Positions 6,927 to 15,546 of a DNA stretch of 42,203 nt are shown in pieces; the stretch's first letter is position 1; each line of letters begins with the position of its first letter. The position numbers were made by a program, and so were the translations under genes. The stretch comes from a virus, in IMG/VR virus record IMGVR_UViG_3300047678_000392, positions 1 through 42,203 of that record; one strand, 5' to 3'. Under the pieces are notes generated by a model. That model saw only the letters and a program-made list of their open reading frames with translations. It did not search any database and was not told where the DNA came from.

Positions 6927-8519
6927 ATGCCGCGTCCCGCTGAGCCCAGCCTGATCGCTGGCTTCCACGATACGAAGGCCGACTACGAAGCCGCCAAGCG
7001 CTCCGGGCGGTTCGTCCGCCGCCGCCGCGGCGTGCCGGCCAGCGGCGCGGGCGCCGATTACCACTACGCCAGCGAGTCCGACTATCTCTGGATGGGTGAG
7101 ATCGCCCGCGACATGGGCCGCAACGATCCGGTGATCGGCCAGCTCGTCGATCGTGCGGTCGCCAATTGGATCGGCAGCGGCTTCACGCCCGATCCCGATA
7201 CGGGCGACGCGGGGCTCGATCTAGCGCTCAAAGATCGCTGGCAGGAGGAGAGCGAAGATCCCGACCGCTGCGACCTGGCCGGCGAGCTCACGTTTCACGA
7301 GCAGGAGATCATGGTCGCCCGGGAGATGCTGGTCCCCGGCGACGTGTTCGGCGTGTTTACCGATCAGGGGAATACGCAGCTCATCGAGTCCCACCGCTGT
7401 CGTTCGCCGCAACGCACCGCGCGCAACATCGTCCACGGCATCGAGCTCGACCGCATCACGCGGCAACGCTTGCGGGCCTGGTTTACTAAGGAGCCGGTCA
7501 ATCCGCTCACCGCGCAGTCGTCGATCAAGGTTTCCGACTTGAAGCCGTACGACTTTCGTTTCGACGACAACGAATGCCAGGTGATGCACGTCTACTCGCC
7601 CAAGCGGGCCAGCCAGACCCGCGGCGTCACGGCGCTCGCGCCGATCATCACGATGGCCGGCATGTTCGATGACCTGAATTTCGCCACGCTGCTCAAGGCG
7701 CAGCTCTCGGCCTTCTGGCTCACCGTCCGCAAACGCGAAGCGAGCTACTTCGAAAATAACCCCCACGAACAGCCGGTCGGCACGCTCAACACCAACTACG
7801 GCAGCGGCCGGCGCGTCGAGAACCTGGCCCCCGGGAGCGAGCTCTTATCGAACCCGGGCGAGACGATCACGCCCTGGCAGCCGAACGTGCCGAACGCCGA
7901 ATTCTTCGCCCACGCGAAACTGATCCTCACGCTGATCGGCATTAACCTCGGGCTGCCGCTGGTGCTCACACTGCTCGATGCCAGCGAAACCAACTTTTCG
8001 GGCTATCGCGGCGCGATCGATCAGGCCCGGCTCGGGTTCCGCCACAATCAGCGGATCCTCAAGGCCCGATTCCATCGGCCCACCTGGCGATTCAAGCTCC
8101 ACTACTGGGCCGACGAAGACCCGACACTCGCCCGCTCCCGCGAGCGGCTCGGCGAGCGGTACCTCAAGCATAAATGGAACACGCCCGGCTGGCCGTACAT
8201 CGATCCGACAAAAGACGCCCAATCCGATCTGTTGCGGATGGCGCACATGCAGAGCTCGCCGCGGCGGCTGATGGTCGAGCGCGGGGCCGAGTGGCAGGAG
8301 ATCGTCGCCGAGACCGTCACCGATCGCTCGCTGGCGATCAGCTCGGCGATCGCTGCGGCCAAAAACCTCAACGAGCAGCATAGTCTCGAGGGGAACGACA
8401 TGGTTTCGTGGCGCGACCTCGCGCCGCTCCCCACGCCGCAAGGCGTGACGGTTGCCCTCGACGGCCAGGATCCGCCCGAGCCCAATGCTCCCACTCGAAA
8501 CGCAAATCCAGCTGCTTAG
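6927..8519 (+). CDS. phage portal protein, lambda family (gpB-like)
   Basis: 530 aa, matching the length of lambda gpB (533 aa). The portal dodecamer forms the unique capsid vertex through which DNA is packaged and ejected. Diagnostic segments include the early RNDPVIGQLVDRAVANWIGS, the middle VMHVYSPKRASQTRGV, then NFSGYRGAIDQARLGF (residues about 352-367) and GWPYIDPTKDAQSD (about 421-434), all typical of lambda-type portals. Its 3' end overlaps the protease start by 35 bases, as in the compact lambda head operon. Confidence 0.95.
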   Translation: MPRPAEPSLIAGFHDTKADYEAAKRSGRFVRRRRGVPASGAGADYHYASESDYLWMGEIARDMGRNDPVIGQLVDRAVANWIGSGFTPDPDTGDAGLDLALKDRWQEESEDPDRCDLAGELTFHEQEIMVAREMLVPGDVFGVFTDQGNTQLIESHRCRSPQRTARNIVHGIELDRITRQRLRAWFTKEPVNPLTAQSSIKVSDLKPYDFRFDDNECQVMHVYSPKRASQTRGVTALAPIITMAGMFDDLNFATLLKAQLSAFWLTVRKREASYFENNPHEQPVGTLNTNYGSGRRVENLAPGSELLSNPGETITPWQPNVPNAEFFAHAKLILTLIGINLGLPLVLTLLDASETNFSGYRGAIDQARLGFRHNQRILKARFHRPTWRFKLHYWADEDPTLARSRERLGERYLKHKWNTPGWPYIDPTKDAQSDLLRMAHMQSSPRRLMVERGAEWQEIVAETVTDRSLAISSAIAAAKNLNEQHSLEGNDMVSWRDLAPLPTPQGVTVALDGQDPPEPNAPTRNANPAA

Positions 8520-9876
8520 CTCGCGCGAAAACTTCGCCGGCGTGCCGTTCATTGATCAATACGTCGGCTGCTGGTCGATCGTCGAAGAGCACGCCCGTCT
8601 GCTCTTGGGTCGGGCCGAAAATATCAATCTGCAGCTCCACCTCGAGCAGCACGCGACCGGTGAACCCCAAGCCGTGGGCGGCCCGCCGGGCGGCCGCGGC
8701 GAAGAGCTGGCGGTCACGCGCGACGGGATCGCGATCGTCGAGCTCCGCGGCACGCTGATGAAACAGGCGTCGAGCTTCTCCGGCGGCACGTCGACCGTCC
8801 GCGCGCGGCGACTGATGCGCGCGGCCGCGGCCAGCGACGACGTGACGGGCTGCCTGCTGGTGATCGAGTCGCCGGGCGGCACCGTCGCCGGCACGCACGA
8901 GCTCGCGGCCGACATTGCGGCCTTCGCGAGCAAAAAGCCTTGCTTCGCCTATATCGAAGACTTGGGAGCGAGCGCCGCCTATTGGTTCGCCTCGCAGGCC
9001 CAGCGGATCAGCACCGGCCCCGCCAGCCTCGTCGGTTCGATCGGCTGTTTCTCGGCCGTGGTTGATCTGTCGAAGAAAGCCGAGCAAGACGGCGTCAAGG
9101 TTCACGTGGTTCGTTTCGGCAAGTTCAAAGGGGCCGGCACGCCCGGCACCGAGATCACCGAAGAGCAGCTCGCCAAGTGGCAGCGGATCGTCGACGCGCA
9201 TGGCGAAGACTTTGTCGCGGCCGTGGCCCGCGGGCGCAACCTGGCGACCGACGTGGTCCGCGCGCTGGCCGACGGCGACATCCACAAAGGCGCGGCCGCG
9301 AAACAAAAAAGCCTCGTCGATGCGGTTGAATCGAAAGAGGAAGCCTACGCCGCCCTGGTGGCGCAAACCCGAAAATCCAAAACGTCTCCCCGGAGCAAAG
9401 CAATGTCCGAATCGCCTGCCAACGCCGCGGCCGAAATTTCTCAACCCAAGGCCGCCACGCTCGCCGAGCTGCGTGAGCACTGCGTCGGTGCGAGCGACAG
9501 CTTCCTGCTGGGGCAGCTCGAAAAGAACGCGACGCTCGCCGCCGCGATGAAGGCCCACGGGGCCCAGCTGGCCAAGGAACGGGACGAGGCGCTCGCCGAG
9601 AAGCAGGCCGCCGAAGCCAAGGCCGCCGAGCTCGAAAAGAAACCGGTCGCCACCAAGCGCGGCGCGCAGCCGCTCGCGGCCGGCGACGGCTCCGAGGCCG
9701 ACGCCAACGAACAGCCCTGGTCGCTGTTGGGCGCGAACGAATTCGCCAAGGCCGAGATCGAAAAGCGCGTCGCCGCCGGTCAGACCCGCGATCGCGCGGT
9801 GAAGGCCGTGTTCGCCGCCCATGAAGGCCTCCGCGAAGCGATGGTCGCCGAAGCGCCGCCGCGCCGCGGCAAGTAG
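8485..9876 (+). CDS. S49-family capsid maturation protease with C-terminal scaffold (gpC-like)
   Basis: 463 aa. Residues about 75-275 are an SppA/ClpP-like S49 protease: strand IAIVELRGTL (82-91), ESPGGTVAG (128-136), the nucleophile loop DLGASAAYWFASQA with Ser163, and VGSIG (183-187). It cleaves scaffold and portal during prohead maturation. After residue 306 the protein becomes an Ala/Glu/Lys-rich coiled coil, equivalent to lambda Nu3 scaffold fused in frame. ATG 8485 is chosen since it leaves a normal gpC N-terminus (LPLETQIQLL); the extra 11 codons to 8452 translate the portal tail. Overlaps the portal gene by 35 bases. Confidence 0.92.
   Translation: MLPLETQIQLLSSRENFAGVPFIDQYVGCWSIVEEHARLLLGRAENINLQLHLEQHATGEPQAVGGPPGGRGEELAVTRDGIAIVELRGTLMKQASSFSGGTSTVRARRLMRAAAASDDVTGCLLVIESPGGTVAGTHELAADIAAFASKKPCFAYIEDLGASAAYWFASQAQRISTGPASLVGSIGCFSAVVDLSKKAEQDGVKVHVVRFGKFKGAGTPGTEITEEQLAKWQRIVDAHGEDFVAAVARGRNLATDVVRALADGDIHKGAAAKQKSLVDAVESKEEAYAALVAQTRKSKTSPRSKAMSESPANAAAEISQPKAATLAELREHCVGASDSFLLGQLEKNATLAAAMKAHGAQLAKERDEALAEKQAAEAKAAELEKKPVATKRGAQPLAAGDGSEADANEQPWSLLGANEFAKAEIEKRVAAGQTRDRAVKAVFAAHEGLREAMVAEAPPRRGK
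9403..9876 (+). CDS. nested scaffold protein (Nu3-like internal start)
   Basis: An in-frame ATG at 9403 (residue 307 of the protease) is preceded by GGAG at 9392-9395 with 7-nt spacing. It would yield a 157-aa scaffold (MSESPANAAAEIS...) consisting of the coiled-coil, acidic C-terminal part. Lambda uses exactly this C/Nu3 nested arrangement. Inference from the start context; it is not proved that it is used. Confidence 0.65.
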   Translation: MSESPANAAAEISQPKAATLAELREHCVGASDSFLLGQLEKNATLAAAMKAHGAQLAKERDEALAEKQAAEAKAAELEKKPVATKRGAQPLAAGDGSEADANEQPWSLLGANEFAKAEIEKRVAAGQTRDRAVKAVFAAHEGLREAMVAEAPPRRGK

Positions 9877-9925
9877 CACCGATCACCTTATCAGTCACCT
9901 GCCCATAGCCCCGAGCCCATTCATC

Positions 9926-10306
9926 ATGTCCCAACAAATCGACGGCAATTTCAAGCAGTTTCCCGCGTCGGCCGCGATCGCTCAATATGCTCGCGTGGCG
10001 CTGGCCTCCGACGGCACGATCGCCACGGCGGGCCTCACGGCCAAAGAAATCGGCATCGCCCAGAATGCGGCGTTCGCGGCCGGCGACCTGGTCACGGTCA
10101 AGCTCCGTTCGGCCGCCGGCACCCAGAAGGGAATCGCCGCCGGCGCGATCGTCTGCGGCGCGCAAATCTCCACGCAGGCCTCCGGCAAGATCGACGACGC
10201 CGCCACGGCGACCGGCTTCCCGATCGGTCAAGCGCTCGAGACGGCCGGCGCCAACAACGATGTCATCGAGTTTCTCTACAACAACCACGGCGATACCGCT
10301 TTGTAA
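9926..10306 (+). CDS. capsid decoration/cement protein (DUF2190-like)
   Basis: 126 aa between protease/scaffold and major capsid protein, the position of lambda D. The pattern (KQFPASAAIAQYARVALA, TAKEIGIAQNAAFAAGDLVT VKL split by short loops, then AGAIVCGAQI and a C-terminal IGQALE) is that of the DUF2190 family of small beta-rich cement proteins that trimerise on the capsid surface. Start ATG 9926 chosen by homology of the first strand; no strong Shine-Dalgarno is visible. Confidence 0.75.
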   Translation: MSQQIDGNFKQFPASAAIAQYARVALASDGTIATAGLTAKEIGIAQNAAFAAGDLVTVKLRSAAGTQKGIAAGAIVCGAQISTQASGKIDDAATATGFPIGQALETAGANNDVIEFLYNNHGDTAL

Positions 10307-10390
10307 GCCCGCGGAGCCGTTTTTACCGTTCACTTCCCCACTTTTTTTTGATGCTGCCGGTCGCCCGCCGACAACCAAAGGAAACCTGCC

Positions 10391-11362
10391 GTGCCCAGCC
10401 CATCCGCCGCTCTATCGACGCTTCGCCCCGATCTTTCCGCCAGTTTCGAAGCCTTCGATCTGGAAGCCGCCAAGGCCGACTTCGTCGGCACGCGCGTCGC
10501 GCCGGTGATTAACGTCGCCAAGCCGTCGGGCATCTTCGGCAAGATTCCGCTCGATCAACTCTTGCAGAATCGCGACACCGTGCGCGCGCCGGGTTCGGGC
10601 TACTCGCGCGGAAAATTCAATTTCACGCAGGCCACCTTCAACTGCATCGAAAACGGGGCCGAGGAGCCGGTCGATGACAACGAGTCGGAGATGTACGCCG
10701 ACTTCTTCGACGCCGAACGCATCGCGGCCGCCAGGGCGTTTAGCGCCGTGCTCGTGAACATGGAGAAGCGCTGGGCCGCGAAGATCTTCAGCACGACCAC
10801 CTGGACCGGCGCGTCGCTCACGACCGACGTGTCGGGCACGCCCTGGGCGACCGTCGCCTCGGCCGTGCCGCTGACCAACGTCGAGGCGGCGGTACAGAAA
10901 GTGTACGACAACAGTGGCCTCTGGCCGAACGCTCTGATCGTGTCGCGGAAGGTGTTTCGCAATCTGCGCAACACGGCCCAAATCATCGACCGGATCAAAT
11001 ACAGCGGGCACCTCGACCCGCGGGCTGGCAACATTTCGGTAGAAGCGATCTCGCAGGCTTTCGATCTCCAATTGATCGTCGCCGGCGGCACCAAGAACTC
11101 CGCCAACGAAGGCCAGACGGCGACGCCGGCCGAAGTCTGGGGGAGCACGTACGCGATGGTCTGCCGCGTGGCGATGACGGACGATCCCAAAGAGCCCTGC
11201 ATCGCCCGCACGTTCCACTGGTCGGGCGACGGCAGTCAGATCGACGGCCGCTTCGAGTCATATCGCGAAGAGCAGACCCGTAGCGACGTCATCCGCTGCC
11301 GCCACCAGGTCGGCGAGCTCGTCATGTACCCCCAGGCCGGCCACCTGCTCAAGATCGCGTAA
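10391..11362 (+). CDS. major capsid protein (HK97 fold, lambda gpE-like)
   Basis: 323 aa, starting at GTG 10391 with AAAGGAAA 7-10 bases upstream. Features include an N-terminal arm, the E-loop-like basic segment around GSGYSRGKFNF, a spine helix ESEMYADFFDAERIAAARAF, and the P-domain/A-loop region with GLWPNALIVSRKVFRNLRN and WGSTYAMVCRVA. These match the 'major capsid protein E' type of lambda-like phages. Followed by an intrinsic terminator (11387-11421), consistent with high independent expression. Confidence 0.92.
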   Translation: MPSPSAALSTLRPDLSASFEAFDLEAAKADFVGTRVAPVINVAKPSGIFGKIPLDQLLQNRDTVRAPGSGYSRGKFNFTQATFNCIENGAEEPVDDNESEMYADFFDAERIAAARAFSAVLVNMEKRWAAKIFSTTTWTGASLTTDVSGTPWATVASAVPLTNVEAAVQKVYDNSGLWPNALIVSRKVFRNLRNTAQIIDRIKYSGHLDPRAGNISVEAISQAFDLQLIVAGGTKNSANEGQTATPAEVWGSTYAMVCRVAMTDDPKEPCIARTFHWSGDGSQIDGRFESYREEQTRSDVIRCRHQVGELVMYPQAGHLLKIA

Positions 11363-11386
11363 CACGCGGAGAACGAATTCCCCATC

Positions 11387-11421
11387 GCACGAAATGCCGC
11401 CCGGTGTTTCGTGCGTTTTTT
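11387..11421 (+). terminator. intrinsic terminator after major capsid gene
   Basis: Perfect 8-bp stem GCACGAAA (11387-11394) / TTTCGTGC (11407-11414), 12-nt loop, followed by GTTTTTTAT. It lies between capsid and the next gene, so it probably gives partial termination that raises capsid transcript over downstream head-tail genes. Confidence 0.85.
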
Positions 11422-11442
11422 ATTTCCCGAACAAGGAATCCC

Positions 11443-11706
11443 ATGATGGCCAAGACTCGCACCACACCCGACGCTATCGAGCAGCCGAATGCCGACGAGC
11501 GCGCCGACGAGCTCATTCCCAGCCCTGAGCCCGCAGCCCCCAGCACCGTCGAGATCGTTTCCTTCCGCGACGAGCTCCCCTGCGGCGACGGCGTGCTGGC
11601 CCGCGGCCAGAAGCTCGGCACGATCACGCTCGAGCCAGGCGTGCCGCTCGGCTTCTTCACCCGGGCCATCGAAGACTCACTCGCCGGCCAGGCCACCAGC
11701 CTGTAA
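11443..11706 (+). CDS. small head-tail region protein, 87 aa
   Basis: Starts MMAKTRTTPDAIEQPNADER; AAGGAA Shine-Dalgarno precedes. First half is charged and disordered; the second half (VEIVSFRDELPCGDGVLARG, KLGTITLEPGVPLGFFTRAI) looks like a small beta domain. In the position of lambda FI/FII. Family not recognised. Confidence 0.65.
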   Translation: MMAKTRTTPDAIEQPNADERADELIPSPEPAAPSTVEIVSFRDELPCGDGVLARGQKLGTITLEPGVPLGFFTRAIEDSLAGQATSL

Positions 11707-11867
11707 CCGCTGCGCGCACCGAAGTGATGCAATGTGGTGCAAAGTGGTGCGCGCCACCCCAATTTGAGACCTGACCCCACCTAGGGGAAGTTCCCCGGGA
11801 AGTTCCCCGGGAAGTTCCCGAACGGTGCGCGCCACCCCAATTTGAGACCTGACCCCACGGCACGGCG
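11707..11867 (+). repeat. 35-bp direct repeats flanking GGGAAGTTCCC palindromes
   Basis: Gap without a gene. A perfect 35-bp direct repeat lies at 11746-11780 and 11824-11858; its core reads CAATTTGAGACCTGACCCCA. Between the copies, three GGGAAGTTCCC palindromes occur with 13-bp spacing (11783-11819). Just upstream are short GTGGTGC repeats. This resembles a REP/BIME-type or mobile repeat inserted between head and tail genes. Confidence 0.85.
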
Positions 11868-12263
11868 ATGAGCATCCACAGCGACCTGATGATTGCCGGC
11901 ACCGATTTGCTCGTCGCCGTGCAGGGGAACACGGGCGCCGCGGCCCCGGTCGAATACCGGGCGCCCGGCGTCGCCTCTTTTCGCTGGGAAGGCTCCAGCG
12001 TCGGCGCGCAAGCCGGCGGCGTGCTGCCGACCGACGACGGCAGTTTTCTCAAGGTAGCCCGGCTGCCCGTGCAGGGACCGACCGCCGGGATGCTGGCCGC
12101 CGGCGTCGCGCGGCTCGATCGCCAGGCGGTCGTCACCGCCCTCGGCCTCGACTGGTCGGTCGACCTCGATGACAGCCACTTCGGCCCCTCGATGGTGCGG
12201 CTGATGCTGTATCGCCGCGCGATCTCGCAATTCGACGACCGCACCGCCGGCACGGAGAAGTAA
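11868..12263 (+). CDS. head-tail connector-like protein, 131 aa
   Basis: Not assigned to a family. No signal or membrane segment. Beta-rich with Gly/Ala loops (DLLVAVQGNTGAAAPVEYRA). Its TAA overlaps the next ATG (TAATG). By position, one of the head-completion or tail-terminator proteins of the lambda FII-Z-U set. Confidence 0.6.
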   Translation: MSIHSDLMIAGTDLLVAVQGNTGAAAPVEYRAPGVASFRWEGSSVGAQAGGVLPTDDGSFLKVARLPVQGPTAGMLAAGVARLDRQAVVTALGLDWSVDLDDSHFGPSMVRLMLYRRAISQFDDRTAGTEK

Positions 12264-12826
12264 TGCCGCTGTTCGACTTCACCGCCTGCCGCAGCGAAGA
12301 GCCCGCCGCCCTGTACCAGTGCCGCGAGCTGTTGGCCGCCCTCACGGCCACCCAGGAGCTGCTCGAGGTGGGGTCTGCCGACGCGGCCCGTGCGCTGATC
12401 AAAATCGGCCCCGCCGACCCGCCCGAGCAGGGCGACGAATTCACCGTGACCGAGCTCAAGAACAGACACGCCTGGGGCCTCTTGCGCCCCGTCATGGAGC
12501 AAGATTCGCTGCTGGTCTCCCGTTCGATCGCCGTCGCCGCGGTCAGCGAAAAAGAAGGCGTGTTTGCGCTCCACTGGCATCGCCAGGTCCGCGACGTGGA
12601 ATACCACGCCGACGGCGGCCGCGACGATGCGTATTTGTACTTTCTCGACGTAACGAACGCCATTCACGAGCAGCTCGTCGAGGCGGCCGATCTCAACCTG
12701 GCCGTGAGCCAGGTCAAACGACTCCGCGGCCCGTTCTACAATCCCCGCGAAGACTGGCCCGCGCAAGGCCGCTACTTGTGGGCCGACTTCGTCATTGCCT
12801 GGGGCGGCAGCGAACGCGCCGAATAG
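12263..12826 (+). CDS. head-tail/tail terminator region protein, 187 aa
   Basis: Family not recognised. Has a helix-rich first third (ALYQCRELLAALTATQELLE) and a beta-rich rest (GVFALHWHRQVRDVEYHADG; PFYNPREDWPAQGRYLWADF). Translationally coupled upstream, and 3 bases from the next gene. Conserved synteny of such genes suggests head-tail connection, but sequence alone does not show which step. Confidence 0.6.
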   Translation: MPLFDFTACRSEEPAALYQCRELLAALTATQELLEVGSADAARALIKIGPADPPEQGDEFTVTELKNRHAWGLLRPVMEQDSLLVSRSIAVAAVSEKEGVFALHWHRQVRDVEYHADGGRDDAYLYFLDVTNAIHEQLVEAADLNLAVSQVKRLRGPFYNPREDWPAQGRYLWADFVIAWGGSERAE

Positions 12827-12829
12827 TCG

Positions 12830-13324
12830 ATGGCGCTCAAGCTCAAAGTGGTGATCGTCAAGCCGGGCCTCTGGGGGCTGACCAAGAAAGACCTCCGCGA
12901 CGCCGGCCGGGAGGCGATTCAGTATGCCGGGCTGTACTGGCACGAGCACTACAAAGGGCTTCACTTCCAAGTATTCGCGATCCCGAAGTACGGCTACCAG
13001 CGGAACACGCACGACTACGAACGGCGCAAGAAAAGAGAACATCCCGAAGCCGGCGGCCGCCCGATGGTCTACAGCGGCGAAAGCGAGCGCCGCGCGATGG
13101 CCAGCGACAAGGTGCGGGCCACGGCCAAGAGCTGGGAGGCCTTTCATGCCGACGTGGTGATCGACGCGCCGGCCCTCAACTACCGCCGGCTGCACGATCA
13201 GATGACCAAGACCACGCCGGCCGAGGAGCTGGTGCTGGCGAACGAATTCGCCCGCAAATTCACCAGCAACTTTCTGGCGATCGGCGCCAGCCGCATGGAG
13301 ACGATTCGCCTTACGGCGGGCTAG
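12830..13324 (+). CDS. putative tail completion protein (gpZ/gp10-like position)
   Basis: 164 aa, basic, no membrane segment. Contains YHWHEHY-type aromatic/His patch (YWHEHYKGLHFQ), a very basic loop (YERRKKREHP) and a helical C-terminus (LANEFARKFTSNFLAIG). Size, charge and order before the tail tube fit HK97 gp10/lambda Z-type tail completion proteins. Assignment by position. Confidence 0.5.
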   Translation: MALKLKVVIVKPGLWGLTKKDLRDAGREAIQYAGLYWHEHYKGLHFQVFAIPKYGYQRNTHDYERRKKREHPEAGGRPMVYSGESERRAMASDKVRATAKSWEAFHADVVIDAPALNYRRLHDQMTKTTPAEELVLANEFARKFTSNFLAIGASRMETIRLTAG

Positions 13325-13402
13325 CAGCCGCGCACCAAAAAGCCGCAGTGTGCTGCGACGATCGGGGGTCGGCCCCTCACGCCCGAACCCTTTGAGCTCG
13401 CG

Positions 13403-14359
13403 ATGTCGCGCTATCAAATCCACGCCGCCACGCTCCACACGACCGACCTCAACGGCGGCAGCGCGGTCAACATCGGCGGCCATACGTCGATGGAGCTCTC
13501 GACCGGCACCGAGACGATGAGCGACGAATCGGGCTCCATCTACAACGAAGTTCGCTCGCTCGTCAGTCAGCTCCCCGAGGCCACGCTCACCACGAAGTCG
13601 CTCGCCACCTGGCTGACGTACATCGGGCTCGCCGGCTACTGCATTTCGAGCGACGGCTCGCACCCTGGCCTGCGGCTCTTCGCCCAGGTGCTCAACGATT
13701 GCAAAAGCCCGCCCGCGGCCAATACCAATCTCCGCTACACGATCGGCAGGGGCCTCGTCATCCTCGGCCAGCTGCAGGCCAGCAAAGGCCAAGACGCCAC
13801 GCTCTCGCTCAAGGTCCACGCGATCAGCGACGGCACCAATGCGCCGTTTTCGGTCACGTACACCTCGGTGACGCTCCCCACCAGTTTGCTCTCGCAGCAG
13901 TTTACGCTCGGCGTGTGCCGAGTCGGCAATATCCTGCTCACCGATCTGCAATCGCTGACGCTCGACTTCGGGGTCGAGTGCTCCAAGAAAGAGCCAGAAT
14001 GCGGCACGATCTGGCCGGAATCGATCGCCGTTCGCAAGATCGAGCCCGTGGCCACGTTCACCGGTTTCAACCCCACGATTCTCGACGCAGCGAGCATCCC
14101 GCTCGGCGGCAAACAAGCGACCCACGCCCAGACGATTATTCAGCTCAAGAAACGCCAGAACTATGCCAGCTTCGTCCCCGACGGCACCAGCGAGCATATT
14201 CGCCTGACCATGAACGGCTTGGCGACGATCACGCAGGCCTTTAGCGGCAGCGGCAACGGCGAGCTCACCAATGTCTGCCGCGTCGAAGGCGTTCACGACG
14301 GCACCAATGTGCCGATCCTCGCCACGATCGGCAGCACGTACTCGAACACGCCGAGCTGA
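13403..14359 (+). CDS. putative major tail tube protein
   Basis: 318 aa, between completion genes and chaperone/tape-measure genes, the usual place of the tube protein. Beta-strand-rich with many Thr/Ser/Gly (AATLHTTDLNGGSAVNIGGH; TGTETMSDESGSIYNEVRS; the late segment HIRLTMNGLATITQAFSG). Longer than lambda V (246 aa), so an extra domain is possible, and the repeated 'DGTN-PxxxT' motif (residues about 141-150 and 303-312) hints at Ig-like surface modules. No slippage or signal seen. Confidence 0.65.
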   Translation: MSRYQIHAATLHTTDLNGGSAVNIGGHTSMELSTGTETMSDESGSIYNEVRSLVSQLPEATLTTKSLATWLTYIGLAGYCISSDGSHPGLRLFAQVLNDCKSPPAANTNLRYTIGRGLVILGQLQASKGQDATLSLKVHAISDGTNAPFSVTYTSVTLPTSLLSQQFTLGVCRVGNILLTDLQSLTLDFGVECSKKEPECGTIWPESIAVRKIEPVATFTGFNPTILDAASIPLGGKQATHAQTIIQLKKRQNYASFVPDGTSEHIRLTMNGLATITQAFSGSGNGELTNVCRVEGVHDGTNVPILATIGSTYSNTPS

Positions 14360-14739
14360 TGATGGCCAAGAAACCCAAACCACCGGAGTCGCCCGCAGGC
14401 GGCGCAGCTGCCCAGACGCTGCCCGACCCGCTGTCTCGTGAGCAGCGCGCCGCGCGGGTTCTCATTTCGCAAGGGCGGGCGGCCGGGATGCTCGAGGCGA
14501 TGGGCCCCGAACGCATCGCACAACTGGCCGCCTGGACCGCGGCCGACGGCACGATCCTGCCCAGCCGCACCGTGACCGTCACCGACTGCGACGGCACCCG
14601 CGACGAGGAGCTGCCGGTCGGCGTCGGTGTGCAGATGATCCTGGTCGAGTTTTGGAATTTTCTCGAAGACCAGAAGGCGACCGTTGATGCCGACGATCGC
14701 GGCGAGTCGCCCGAGGACCCAACCCCGCCGGCAGCCTGA
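14359..14739 (+). CDS. putative tail assembly chaperone, first gene (gpG position)
   Basis: 126 aa, TGATG overlap with the tube gene. Pro-rich N-terminus, a helix-rich middle (REQRAARVLISQGRAAGMLE; ERIAQLAAW) and acidic C-terminus ending DPTPPAA. Lies where lambda G lies. Family not recognised, so the function is by position. Confidence 0.5.
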   Translation: MMAKKPKPPESPAGGAAAQTLPDPLSREQRAARVLISQGRAAGMLEAMGPERIAQLAAWTAADGTILPSRTVTVTDCDGTRDEELPVGVGVQMILVEFWNFLEDQKATVDADDRGESPEDPTPPAA

Positions 14740-14763
14740 CGCTCCGGCAGCACGGAGCACCGC

Positions 14764-15546
14764 ATGGCCGGATTTCTCTACTTCAAGCCGCATCACGTCG
14801 CGCCTGTCACTCGTCAGCTCATTGCCGAGTGGGGGCTGGGCTATGCCTTTCCCCGCGCCGTGGCGGCGGGCCTCTGCAACTCGAACACGCCGGCCGCCGC
14901 GCCGGGCACCGTCTTCGCCGATCCCGATCTGCAGGGCGACCGGCCGATCAAGATGGATTTCGCCGGCAATGACCCGCCGCAGATCTGGCGCCGCCTGCCC
15001 ATCAGCGATGTCTGGTGCGGCTACTGGCGCGACGCGCCTCCCGAGCCCCACGAGCTGGCCCGCCAACCACAACTGCCAGGCTACCCGGTAGTGCTCGGCG
15101 GCGGCCGCGAATGGCTGATCCCGATCGTGCGGCGGTTCGACCCGGCTCAACAGCAACTGAAATCGAATTTGCCGACTTACATGGTCTGCGACGACGACGG
15201 CAACTGGCACCGTGGGGCCGTCACCGAGATCCACGCCAAGCTGTGGGAAGTCACCACGCCGATCGCCGACGCCATGCTGGCAGAATTCATCGACCAGCGG
15301 CACGTGGAACTCACCGACGCACAGATCCTCGACTGTCTCAGCAATCTCGTACAAGCGAATTACCGCGTCGGCCCGGGGGAGCTGTCGCTAATGCAGGCGT
15401 TCACCAGCGAGTCTGGAACGCATGCCGCCTGCGCGTTGGCATGCGACTGGCCAAACTTTGAAATCTGGGCCGCCGAAATTCAAAAAAAAAGCGACTCCCC
15501 ACCACTCAGCGATGGCTCGACTATGTCCAGTGGCGAAGCCACTTAG
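14764..15546 (+). CDS. tail protein upstream of tape measure, 260 aa zero-frame product
   Basis: First 220 residues form a folded domain rich in Trp/Tyr/Pro (GFLYFKPHHVAPVTRQLI; VWCGYWRDAP; REWLIPIVRRFDP), then a helical C-terminal part (LSLMQAFTSESGTHAACALA, WPNFEIWAAEI). The zero frame ends in a polar tail right after an A9 run. A -1 shift on that run gives a longer 279-aa product (see next entry). Position directly before the tape measure matches GT-type tail assembly chaperones, though the N-terminal domain is not one I recognise. Confidence 0.65.
   Translation: MAGFLYFKPHHVAPVTRQLIAEWGLGYAFPRAVAAGLCNSNTPAAAPGTVFADPDLQGDRPIKMDFAGNDPPQIWRRLPISDVWCGYWRDAPPEPHELARQPQLPGYPVVLGGGREWLIPIVRRFDPAQQQLKSNLPTYMVCDDDGNWHRGAVTEIHAKLWEVTTPIADAMLAEFIDQRHVELTDAQILDCLSNLVQANYRVGPGELSLMQAFTSESGTHAACALACDWPNFEIWAAEIQKKSDSPPLSDGSTMSSGEAT

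Noticed and set aside
11657-14383. Very long open frame on the reverse strand (about 900 codons)
   Set aside because: It mirrors the forward connector and tube genes. In GC-rich DNA with strong third-codon bias, antisense frames stay open; its residue makeup (Arg/Gly/Val/Asp mixture without domains) is not protein-like. The same applies to reverse frames at 8368-9879, 9155-10378, 17549-19147 and 38700-40361.
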